This document shows, in pieces, positions 45,408 through 53,476 of a stretch of 64,000 nt of DNA. Under the pieces are notes generated by a model. That model did no database searches, was not told where the DNA came from, and saw nothing but the letters and a program-made list of their open reading frames with translations. The stretch is from Dulcicalothrix desertica PCC 7102 (GTDB taxonomy: Bacteria; Cyanobacteriota; Cyanobacteriia; Cyanobacteriales; Nostocaceae), in the NCBI RefSeq assembly GCF_003991905.1, contig NZ_RSCL01000001.1:682654-746653 (forward strand), given 5' to 3'. Each line of letters begins with the position of its first letter. Positions within the stretch are counted from its first letter, which is position 1. The position numbers were made by a program, and so were the translations under genes.

Positions 45408-45579
45408 AACTTATCCTTGTTCGGCAACTTACTTAATTGCTAATAAATTTGGTAGATTGGCTTAAACTCCAACGTCTTCAATGTATAGAAGGAAAATAAA
45501 GAACTGATAAAGAACAGAAAGATTGTAATAAATTGAAATAAAATAAATTAATAAATCTAAAGTACTAGTAAAAAAATGC

Positions 45580-47322
45580 TCAATCTTCTATTGAGATGGG
45601 GATTTTACTAACAAACGAACGATTACGTCCCTGTGCTTTGGCTTGGTAAAGAGCTTGGTCTGCTGCTTCAATCAAATTCAATGGAACCATAGTAGATGTA
45701 GGAATGAGGGTGGTAATCCCTATGCTCAATGTGACATAAGGTTTTACATCTGATGCATTGTGGGGAATACTCAAATGTTGAATGGCTTGATGAATTTCTT
45801 GGGCAACCTGCGTGGCGCCTTCACTATCAGTATTTGGTAAGATAACTGCAAATTCTTCTCCGCCATAACGAGCGGCTAAATCCGTAGAGCGTTTGACAGT
45901 TTGTTGAAAAGCTTGGGCAACAAGTCGCAAACAATCATCTCCGGCAGCGTGACCATAAGTATCGTTATAGCGTTTGAAATAATCGATGTCGCATAACAGT
46001 AGTGAGACACAACCTTGTTCGCGTAAGAAATGTCGCCATACATAATCAAGCTTGCTATCAAAACATCGGCGATTGGCAATCTGGGTTAATTGATCTACCA
46101 TCGCTAAATTTTGCAATTTTTGGTTGGCAAGCTGTAATTGCTGATAAAGTTCTGATTGCTGGATAGCAATCGCTAATTGTGTTGCAAGTTGTTGCAGCAG
46201 TTCGCTCTCCCAAGGTTGCCATTCACGCTCTGCGCGGCAATGATGAACAACTAACAGACCCCAAAGCTTATTACCTTGTAAAATTGTTACAACTAGCTTG
46301 GCTCTGACTTGCAATTGTTGGAGTAATTCTAAATGACTTGGGGTAAGTCCGGCGGTGTAGATGTCGGAAATAGCTTTTGCACCCTGTTGATAAAACTGTC
46401 CTTGGGTTTCTACAAAATAATTGTCTGTAATTTCCATATTTAGGAGCGATTGCCAACCGGATGCCACAGACTCAGTAACAACTACACCACTGCAATCAGG
46501 ATTAAAGCGGTAGATGATGACGCGATCGGTTTGCAGAAATTCCCTGACTTCAGCAACAGTTGTATTTAAAATTTTGTCCAAATCTAATGTTTGACGGATG
46601 CGTTGAGCGATTGTATACACCATCCGTTCCTGTTCCAACTGCTTTCGTAGTGCTTGTTGAGCTAGTTTGCGGTCTGTGATATCTGTAAATGATGTTACTA
46701 CCGCATACGGTATTAATTCATCTGGTTGAAATAATGGTTGGGAGTTAATCGAAATCCAGGTCAAGTTGCCATCAGGTTTGTGAACTCCCATGATAACATT
46801 AAATTGCGGTTGTCCAGTTTGTAAGGTGACAATTGCAGGATGAGTTTCGCCAGGAAAAGGAGAACCATCTTCATGAATAGCTCGCCATCGCCCATCAGTA
46901 GAAGTGCGTCCCATCATTTGATCAGTTGTTAACCCTAAAATTCTTTCTGCACTCTCGTTACACGCAGTAATGCTACCATCAGCTTGCTGTAGGACAATGC
47001 CTTCCGCCATTGCTGCAATTACTGAACGATAGCGTTGTTCACTTGAGCGCAACTCGTCCTCCGCACGTTGGCGTTCTAACACAGCGGTTTGTTCTTTGGT
47101 AACATCCTTTTCATTTACTAGGATCATTGTGTTACCAGTGATTGGATCAAAAGCCCTCAAGTCTGCTACTGATATTTTATTTGCAGATACTGTTTTTTCG
47201 GCAATGACCTCCGGTCGGTCGCAGGTCGTCACCTTTCTACGATTTTTGTTAAAATTCGTTTTTGTTAACTTAAATTTGTGCTTTGGCTGAAATGATGCAC
47301 CGAAAGAGTGATTGAAGGCCAT
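45580..47322 (-). CDS. PAS-GAF-GGDEF diguanylate cyclase
   Basis: Makes cyclic di-GMP. ATG 47322 ([10 protein letters not shown]) is preferred over the TTG two codons earlier. Residues ~85-220 are a PAS domain with PAC ([30 protein letters not shown]). Residues ~240-390 form a cyanobacterial-type GAF ([19 protein letters not shown]) with a Cys-His-type HHCRAEREW tail as in chromophore-binding GAFs. The GGDEF domain has [12 protein letters not shown] and active-site [13 protein letters not shown] near residue 485. An RxxD product-inhibition site (RSTD) lies five residues before it. All catalytic residues are present. It sits at the 3' end of a signalling cluster. Confidence 0.93.
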   Translation of the reverse strand: MAFNHSFGASFQPKHKFKLTKTNFNKNRRKVTTCDRPEVIAEKTVSANKISVADLRAFDPITGNTMILVNEKDVTKEQTAVLERQRAEDELRSSEQRYRSVIAAMAEGIVLQQADGSITACNESAERILGLTTDQMMGRTSTDGRWRAIHEDGSPFPGETHPAIVTLQTGQPQFNVIMGVHKPDGNLTWISINSQPLFQPDELIPYAVVTSFTDITDRKLAQQALRKQLEQERMVYTIAQRIRQTLDLDKILNTTVAEVREFLQTDRVIIYRFNPDCSGVVVTESVASGWQSLLNMEITDNYFVETQGQFYQQGAKAISDIYTAGLTPSHLELLQQLQVRAKLVVTILQGNKLWGLLVVHHCRAEREWQPWESELLQQLATQLAIAIQQSELYQQLQLANQKLQNLAMVDQLTQIANRRCFDSKLDYVWRHFLREQGCVSLLLCDIDYFKRYNDTYGHAAGDDCLRLVAQAFQQTVKRSTDLAARYGGEEFAVILPNTDSEGATQVAQEIHQAIQHLSIPHNASDVKPYVTLSIGITTLIPTSTMVPLNLIEAADQALYQAKAQGRNRSFVSKIPISIED

Positions 47323-47624
47323 AGACAAAAAATTCGATTTAATTATTTAAGAAAAAATTCCGATTAAATACTTATTTTCAGGCTTTTTTTGCCCTTTGTG
47401 GATGCAAAACTGAAACACCAAACCTATTATCTTTAATTTGCCCTAGAGCGCTAGTATGGAATGGCAACAAAGTAAATTTTATTGGTTCTTCAAATCGTTC
47501 AACTTGACAAGTGTTCATATTCTCTTTCTTGTGATAGTAGAAACTATTTATCTTTAAATAAAAAAGATAAATTAGAAAAGTAAAGAACTAATAAAGAATC
47601 AAAATTATTGACAAAACTTAATAA

Positions 47625-47756
47625 TTAGTCTTCCCACCCAAGAATATGAGCTATTTGCTCGGAAATAGTCGTAGGTTCAAAAGGTTTAGTGATTACTCCG
47701 GTAATTCCCATTTGGGCAAAGTGAGCGTAAGACAATAATTGTGGATAAAATCGCAT
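47625..47756 (-). pseudogene. 43-codon remnant of a response regulator C-terminus
   Basis: The minus-strand frame from ATG 47756 reads MRFYPQLLSYAHFAQMGITG then VITKPFEPTTISEQIAHILG and WED before the stop. It closely matches the last ~40 residues of the intact receiver at 53082 (FAQMGVRGVISKPIQPATLVAEVAEILGWEE), including the switch Lys-Pro. The acidic pocket and phosphoacceptor half are gone. The surrounding intergenic region (47323-47777) holds nothing else convincing. Confidence 0.82.
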
Positions 47757-47777
47757 AATTCTTGTCTCTCCCTAGCC

Positions 47778-49667
47778 CTATGTTTGTACTATATTTAGTT
47801 TTGGACTGTGACGCGCGCGTGTTCTTTCAATGCGGCTCATTACCCGTGTCACGAGTTCCGGGCCTAGCACTGGTTTGTTGATAAAATCATCGGCTCCAGC
47901 GGCAAAGGCTTGTTGAAGCGATTGAGCATCAGTATGGGCTGTCACCACCAAAATCGGTAAATCTCCCCAGTGAGCATCTTGGCGCAAAACTTGACACAAC
48001 TCTAAGCCATTAACTATTGGCATCTCTAAATCTAGCAACACTAAATTTGGTGAGGTTGCGATTAATATTTCCCAAAATTGTTGTGGTTGAGATAAGGTGA
48101 TTACTTCTAACCCCCAAGGAGTAAGTAACTGCGATAATCCAGCTAGGATTACAGGGTCATCGTCAACTATTAAGACCTTGGCTACTGATGGTTTGGTTTG
48201 AGGTAGGACACGACTTATCGCCCCAAAAATCTGCTCAATTGTTGAAGGTTTATGTAAAAATTGCCGCGCGCCTAAGCGTGATACTACCAATCTATCAGCA
48301 AGGCTATCTCGTGCAGTGAAAACAACAATTGGCAGATTCGGGTTGCTTTCTACCAGTTCCTCTAGTAGCGTTAATCCATCTTCTTGACTACCGGGAAAGC
48401 TCAAATCTAGTAAAACTGCATCAGGAGTTGCCAAGGCTAGGCGTTCACGAGCAGTGATTAAATCGGGAGCAATTTTCATTCGCATTCCCCAAGCCCCAGC
48501 AAGAGCCAATAACTGCTCCGTCAAAGTAGTGTCATCATCAATTACTAGTATACGATGAGTTTGCTGCAAAGGGGCAGGTTGAGCAGTAAGGGTAAGAGGT
48601 GGTTTTGCCAACTCGTGTTGCAATGCTGTTACCAGTTGGGAAAACTCGGTAATTTCATTCGCATTCAGCGTGCGTTCTCTTCCGAGTAAATCCTCTAATT
48701 CTCGCGCCAGTTTAGAACCTTCTGGATATCCAAACGTTCCCATTGAACCTGCTAACTTGTGTGCTTCATGCAATGCTTGCTGCTTTCTTTGCGCTTGTAA
48801 GTCCCCTGCTAAGAGCGCAGTTTTTGCTTGCTCTAGCACCGTCACCTGTTGACTAAACGAATTGCGGAATCGTTCTAATACCCGATTTACAGAAGCTAAA
48901 TCTTTCGCGCGGGGTTTTTTGTGAATATCCTGTTGTTGCGAAGTTGTCACATAATTAGTATGGTCTGGGACAAGATTTAAGCGATAGCCCATTCCATATA
49001 CAGTTTCTAAAATTTCTTGAGTCAATCCTCCTGCTTTCAACTTCTTGCGTAGGTCTTTAATATGAGTTGTCACTGCATTTTCAACCGGTGCATCATCAAA
49101 ACCCCAAAGCCGATCTAATATTAATTTCCGGCTAAAGATGCGATTGGGATTTTGTAAAAACAATTCCAGCAGTTTATATTCGTTCGCGGTGAGGGAAATT
49201 ATCTGCTCCCCACAAGTTACTTTGCCAGAGTTTTGATCTAAAGTGAGATTTCCCCAACTTAATGTGGATGATGCGACTATCCCACTTCGACGTAACCAAG
49301 ACCGAATTTTTGCCAACAATGCTTCTGGGTTGTATGGTTTAATAACGTAATCATCTGCTCCAGCATCTAATCCGGCAATAATGTTTGTATCACTATTAAA
49401 AGCAGTTAATAGCAGGATTGGTTTGCAGTAGCCTTGCAATCGCAGTTGCCGACACAAGCTAATAGCATCCGCTTTGGGAATGAGCCAGTTTAACAAAATT
49501 AAATCATACTCAGCCGACATCACTAGGTCTAACCCTGTTTCGCCATCATTGGCTAAGTCAATACTGTAATGATTTGCTCTAAGTAACTCTACCAGTGCCG
49601 TACTGAGTGATATGTCATGTTCTACCAACAGAATTTTCATAAGCGGCATAATCGCGAAGATTTGCAT
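47778..49667 (-). CDS. Multi-domain response regulator REC-wHTH-HPt-REC-REC, first receiver lacks its Asp
   Basis: A 629-residue phosphorelay regulator. REC1 (residues ~10-125) has Asn60 where the acceptor Asp should be (DLILLNWLIPKAD) and VEHD in place of an acidic pair. An OmpR-type winged helix follows (LTANEYKLLELFLQNPNRIF, HIKDLRKKLKAG, VYGMGYRL). The HPt helix bundle carries His in EAHKLAGSMGTFG. REC2 (LVIDDDTTL, AVLLDLSFPGSQ) and REC3 (LIVDDDPVI, LVLLDLEMPIVNG, FINKPVLGPE) look intact. Homology begins at Met10, so ATG 49640 may be the true start. The paralogue at 55791 has an intact REC1. It lies downstream of a hybrid kinase. Confidence 0.92.
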   Translation of the reverse strand: MQIFAIMPLMKILLVEHDISLSTALVELLRANHYSIDLANDGETGLDLVMSAEYDLILLNWLIPKADAISLCRQLRLQGYCKPILLLTAFNSDTNIIAGLDAGADDYVIKPYNPEALLAKIRSWLRRSGIVASSTLSWGNLTLDQNSGKVTCGEQIISLTANEYKLLELFLQNPNRIFSRKLILDRLWGFDDAPVENAVTTHIKDLRKKLKAGGLTQEILETVYGMGYRLNLVPDHTNYVTTSQQQDIHKKPRAKDLASVNRVLERFRNSFSQQVTVLEQAKTALLAGDLQAQRKQQALHEAHKLAGSMGTFGYPEGSKLARELEDLLGRERTLNANEITEFSQLVTALQHELAKPPLTLTAQPAPLQQTHRILVIDDDTTLTEQLLALAGAWGMRMKIAPDLITARERLALATPDAVLLDLSFPGSQEDGLTLLEELVESNPNLPIVVFTARDSLADRLVVSRLGARQFLHKPSTIEQIFGAISRVLPQTKPSVAKVLIVDDDPVILAGLSQLLTPWGLEVITLSQPQQFWEILIATSPNLVLLDLEMPIVNGLELCQVLRQDAHWGDLPILVVTAHTDAQSLQQAFAAGADDFINKPVLGPELVTRVMSRIERTRARHSPKLNIVQT

Positions 49668-49720
49668 TACACCTAGCTCAAAAATTTATTACGAAAGGTC
49701 AACAATCAACTTCGTTATAG

Positions 49721-51907
49721 CTAGGGACAATGCTCAAAATTTTTGTTCAACAAAACTAGCATGTCTTTAATAGTATAGGGCTTTAACAGAAAATTGGTAA
49801 TGCCGACTTCTCGAACTAGCTCTTCGTTCATACTGAGTCCACTCACAACAATGATTTTGACGTGGGGATTTAATTGCTTTAAGGCACGAATCGTAGTAAT
49901 ACCATCCATTCCAGGCATCATCATGTCAATGACCACGACTTTAATTTCGGCTTGATGTTGGGCATAAACTGCGAGGGCATTAATACCGTCACAAGCGGTT
50001 AGCACCTGGTAGTAGTATGTTTCTAAAGCTGTTTTAGACACCGAGCGAATATGTGCTTCATCATCGACTACGAGAATCGTTTCTCCATGTCCTGTGGGAA
50101 GCGTTGCTGCTTCAATAGGTGCGCGTTTTGTCCGTTGCAAAGCAGGAATAAACACTTTCATTTGGGTACCGCGACCGACTTCACTATATACATTTACAAA
50201 TCCGCCATGACTTTTAATAATTCCGATCACCGTAGATAACCCTAGTCCGGTTCCTTTGCCTACTTCTTTCGTGGTAAAAAACGGCTCAAAAATACGATTG
50301 AGTATTTCTTTTGCAATGCCCATTCCTGTATCAGCAACCGTAATTGCAACAAAGTCACCCACTTTTGCATCTAGATTCATGCGCGTATAATACTTATCAA
50401 TTGTTATATTTTGAGCAGTGAGAACGAGGGTTCCCCCCTGTGGCATTGCATCGCGAGCATTGATCGTTAGATTCATTAGTACTTGATGCAATTGGGTGAC
50501 ATCGGCATTCACAGTCCAGAGGTTTGGCTCAAGATCAAGCGAAATATCAATTGATTTGGGAAAAGTTTGTTTAACTACTTGCCTAATTTCTGCCAGTAGA
50601 TGTTTGACTTCTAAATCTGTACGCTTACCTTCCATGCCACGTGCAAATAATAACACTTGCTTGACTAGATCTGCACCGCGTTTGGCATTGGTTTCGAGAA
50701 TTTGGAACCACTGTTGCTGCTTGGGGTCGGCGCCAGGAAATTTTAGCGGCAGTAATTGAGCCGTTGCTAAAATGGGGGTAAGAATGTTGTTGAGATCGTG
50801 AGCAATGCCACTGGCAAGCGTGCCTAAACTTTCGAGCCGTTGGGCACGTAGAAATTGCGCTTCGAGTTGTTTTTTCTCGGTTATGTCAGTGTTGACGACA
50901 AGGATAGATTTGGGATTAAGAGCTTCATCGTTGATTAAAGTCCAATGGCTTTCTACTACAATATTTTTGCCGTCCTGGGTGATTTGGTGTAATTCTCCTT
51001 CCCACTCTCCTTGCTCATTGAGGACTGCTTGGATTGATTCAAGTTGGAATTCAGAGTCTCCCACTTTGTAGAGCAAATCTGCTGCATATTTGCCTCGCAC
51101 GTCGGTTGCCTTCCAACCATATAGTCGTTCAGCCCGTTGATTCCAAAACAAAATGCGATGCTCTAAATCGTAAACGGCGATTGCATCCTTGCAAATATCA
51201 AGCAATGCCGCTTGTTCACGAATCGTTTGTTCGGCGACTTTGCGTTCTTCTAGTTCGGTTTGCAATTGTTGATAGAGTTCAGCTTGTTGAATAGCAATGC
51301 CCAGGTGCGTTGCCAGTTGCTTGAGCAGGTCAATTTCGATGGTCTGCCATTGTCTTTGTTGGGAGCAATGATGGGCAGACAGCAATCCCCACAGATGCTC
51401 ACCTTGCAAAATCGGAACGACGAGATTGGCTTTAACTTGAAATTTTGTCAGCAACTCCAGATGGCACGGGGTTAGCCCAGCAGTATAAACATTGGCTTTG
51501 GCAGTAACTAGCCCGTGTCGGAAAGGTTCAATATATCCTTCTACAAAACAAGGTTCATCAATGGTGGTCGAGCGAATAGAAAGCCAATCTGAACCCACCG
51601 ATTCTACCTCTACAGTGCCCGTCCAATCGGGATGAAAACGAAAAATCACGACGCGATCTGTGTTTAAAAATTGGCGCACTTCATCCACGGTGGTTTGCAG
51701 CATCGTGTTAAGATCAAGTGATTGTCGAATTCGCAGTGCAATATCGTATAGCAGTCGATCTCTATCTCGTAGCTGCCATACAGTGGTATTAGTTAACATA
51801 GACGGCGCCTGAAATTGTATCGTTGTTGGTGTGGAATTAAGCGCATTGTTGTGGTTAAAAGACAACGTGGTTTGGTTTTGACGCAGAGATAATGCTTTAA
51901 CAACCAT
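49721..51907 (-). CDS. Hybrid histidine kinase GAF-PAS-HisKA-HATPase-REC
   Basis: A 728-residue kinase without membrane segments. The GAF domain (residues ~45-210) resembles phytochrome-like GAF of cyanobacteria (LRIRQSLDLNTMLQTTV, LSAHHCSQQRQW). The PAS domain with PAC lies at ~225-350 (AIAVYDLEHRILFWNQRAERLYGW). HisKA has the His in LASGIAHDLNNILTP near residue 370. HATPase shows NLTINARDAMP, DTGMGIAKE and GKGTGLGLSTV. The C-terminal REC shows LVVDDEAH, VVVIDMMMPGMDG and LLKPY. It is followed by the REC-wHTH-HPt-REC-REC gene at 47778, so a multistep relay is plausible. HHCS may be a chromophore site. Confidence 0.94.
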   Translation of the reverse strand: MVVKALSLRQNQTTLSFNHNNALNSTPTTIQFQAPSMLTNTTVWQLRDRDRLLYDIALRIRQSLDLNTMLQTTVDEVRQFLNTDRVVIFRFHPDWTGTVEVESVGSDWLSIRSTTIDEPCFVEGYIEPFRHGLVTAKANVYTAGLTPCHLELLTKFQVKANLVVPILQGEHLWGLLSAHHCSQQRQWQTIEIDLLKQLATHLGIAIQQAELYQQLQTELEERKVAEQTIREQAALLDICKDAIAVYDLEHRILFWNQRAERLYGWKATDVRGKYAADLLYKVGDSEFQLESIQAVLNEQGEWEGELHQITQDGKNIVVESHWTLINDEALNPKSILVVNTDITEKKQLEAQFLRAQRLESLGTLASGIAHDLNNILTPILATAQLLPLKFPGADPKQQQWFQILETNAKRGADLVKQVLLFARGMEGKRTDLEVKHLLAEIRQVVKQTFPKSIDISLDLEPNLWTVNADVTQLHQVLMNLTINARDAMPQGGTLVLTAQNITIDKYYTRMNLDAKVGDFVAITVADTGMGIAKEILNRIFEPFFTTKEVGKGTGLGLSTVIGIIKSHGGFVNVYSEVGRGTQMKVFIPALQRTKRAPIEAATLPTGHGETILVVDDEAHIRSVSKTALETYYYQVLTACDGINALAVYAQHQAEIKVVVIDMMMPGMDGITTIRALKQLNPHVKIIVVSGLSMNEELVREVGITNFLLKPYTIKDMLVLLNKNFEHCP

Positions 51908-51948
51908 TGATCAAATACTTTCATGAATAAGGTGTAAAATTTCAATTT

Positions 51949-52131
51949 TTAGCGACTGGCGCTCAATCCCAAAACTCTCTGCGGCGCCAGGAAGAGTTCT
52001 AAACTAAGGTGTGAAGCTGATTTTTCCTGTATATTGGGCATATCTTGCCAACAGCTACGACAGAACCAAGACACCTGGCGATTGCGAACATGGCGCAGCA
52101 TTCGATTGGAACAACAAGGGCAAGTAGCCAT
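51949..52131 (-). CDS. Small zinc-ribbon-like protein
   Basis: A 60-residue protein, MATCPCCSNRMLRHVRNRQV, then SWFCRSCWQDMPNIQE. Two Cys pairs (CPCC and CRSC, about 18 residues apart) make a probable zinc ribbon. The tail LSLELFLAPQRVLGLSASR is helical. It lies just upstream of the hybrid kinase in the same direction (gap 41 bases). Similar small Cys-pair proteins sit beside signalling genes in other cyanobacteria, as far as I recall. No function known. The paired cysteines and codon pattern support a real gene. Confidence 0.75.
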   Translation of the reverse strand: MATCPCCSNRMLRHVRNRQVSWFCRSCWQDMPNIQEKSASHLSLELFLAPQRVLGLSASR

Positions 52132-52388
52132 AAAACTTTTTCCTTAAAACAATGTGGTTGATAAAACACAGACAATACTTAGACTTAGACAAGAATTTAA
52201 TTTGTCAATGACCAATAACTTGACTGTAAGCAGTGAAAGTAAAGACTTAGTAAAGATTACCAATTGTTAATAAATCGTTTTATATTGAAATATTTTTCAG
52301 AAAACCAGTAAATTTAAAGAAATGTATCAATTTCGTAACAATTGCAAGACTTAAAAAGCTTGTATAACTTACATCTTGCACCAGTCCG

Positions 52389-52456
52389 AGAAACCGGGCT
52401 TCTTGAGAAAAATTTTGCTATAAACCCTTATTTTGTCGTAAAGAAGCCCGGTTTCT
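52389..52456. repeat. Inverted repeat AGAAACCGGGCTTCTT / AAGAAGCCCGGTTTCT
   Basis: Perfect 16-base arms at 52389-52404 and 52441-52456 with a 36-base AT-rich loop. It lies in the 406-base gap (52132-52537) between the zinc-ribbon gene and the pseudo-receiver. The motif AGAAACCGGG...TTCTT is a common dispersed repeat in filamentous cyanobacteria. No gene is visible in the rest of the gap. Confidence 0.8.
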
Positions 52457-52537
52457 TTGAGCTTGTTGAGAATGGTGCAATATATTAAGATAACCATTTT
52501 TCTGGACTAATTGGATTGTTTCAATTTATTAAAGCGT

Positions 52538-52963
52538 CTAGCTCCCATTCCCAATTGAAGGCGCCTTTAGGTTCAGCAACTTTGTAATCTGATTGGAAAG
52601 CAAGCTTGGATCAGCAGCGTAATCTATTGCCCCGACCGCTTGAAACTGCTGAAGCCTTTTTGAGTCAAGCCACTTGGCGCCAGTGGTTAAGATGACCACA
52701 GGAATGGTTTGAGTTTCAGGCTGTGTCCTGAGTTTCTGCAAAAATGTGAAATAATCGCTATCGGATGAAGAGAGTGCTAGTAAGATCGCATCCGGTTGTT
52801 CTTGAATAGCACGTTGTAATCCTTCTAACAAAGAACCCGCACGAAAGACCTCCAATCCGCAAAAGTCAGTCAAACTCAGGTACAGAATCTCTCGGACATT
52901 GGGTTCGTTATTAATTAATAAAATTGTTTTAGCGGTCATAGCCGTTGCAGGCAAACCTTTCAT
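52538..52963 (-). CDS. Pseudo-receiver protein (response-regulator fold, no acceptor Asp)
   Basis: A receiver-like protein of ~140 residues. TILLINNEPNVREILYLSL is the beta1 region, with the acidic pair replaced by Asn-Glu. The acceptor segment DAILLALSSSDSDY has Ala where Asp belongs. The segment GAIDYAADP replaces the Lys-Pro. It cannot be phosphorylated in the normal way. The start is uncertain: ATG 52963 (MKGLPATAM) or ATG 52939 (MTAKTILL), neither with a good ribosome site. It lies in the same direction between an intact receiver and the zinc-ribbon gene. A binding or decoy role is a guess. Confidence 0.82.
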   Translation of the reverse strand: MKGLPATAMTAKTILLINNEPNVREILYLSLTDFCGLEVFRAGSLLEGLQRAIQEQPDAILLALSSSDSDYFTFLQKLRTQPETQTIPVVILTTGAKWLDSKRLQQFQAVGAIDYAADPSLLSNQITKLLNLKAPSIGNGS

Positions 52964-53081
52964 AACTTTTACATTTAACAATTGGTTTAAGGTCTTTTAT
53001 ACCTATACACAAATAAGCTAAATTATAAAAATGGAGATTTAGTAAAGATGACAGTTACGTTACAAAGGTTAAATTATTAAA

Positions 53082-53462
53082 TTATTCTTCCCATCCTAAA
53101 ATTTCTGCCACTTCTGCCACCAAAGTAGCGGGTTGGATCGGTTTGGAAATCACGCCCCTCACGCCCATTTGAGCAAACTTGGCACGGTCGCTGGGCAAAA
53201 CTTTTGCTGTTAGCAGAATTATAGGAATTGAGCGTGTGTCTGAATTCGCCTGAAGCCTCTCATGCACAGCAATTCCATCCATTCCAGGCATGGACACATC
53301 CAACAAAATGGCATTTACCGATTCTGTCTGTAAAATTTGTAAACATTCTTCTCCACAGGCTGCCGTCAGCGTCTCCCACCCTGCTAGGTCTTCCAGACAC
53401 GCTTGCACTAATTCTCGAAGGCGTTCCTCATCATCGACGACTAAAATTTTTCTATCTGTCAT
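53082..53462 (-). CDS. Single-domain response regulator
   Basis: A 126-residue CheY-like receiver with ILVVDDEERLRELVQ (acidic pair), phosphoacceptor Asp in NAILLDVSMPGMDG, Thr in IILLTAKVL and Lys in GVISKPIQP. All residues are present. It starts 14 bases downstream of the PAS kinase stop (53477) on the same strand, so it is the likely direct target of that kinase. The remnant at 47625 is related. No output domain. Confidence 0.94.
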   Translation of the reverse strand: MTDRKILVVDDEERLRELVQACLEDLAGWETLTAACGEECLQILQTESVNAILLDVSMPGMDGIAVHERLQANSDTRSIPIILLTAKVLPSDRAKFAQMGVRGVISKPIQPATLVAEVAEILGWEE

Positions 53463-53476
53463 AAATTATTTTTATT

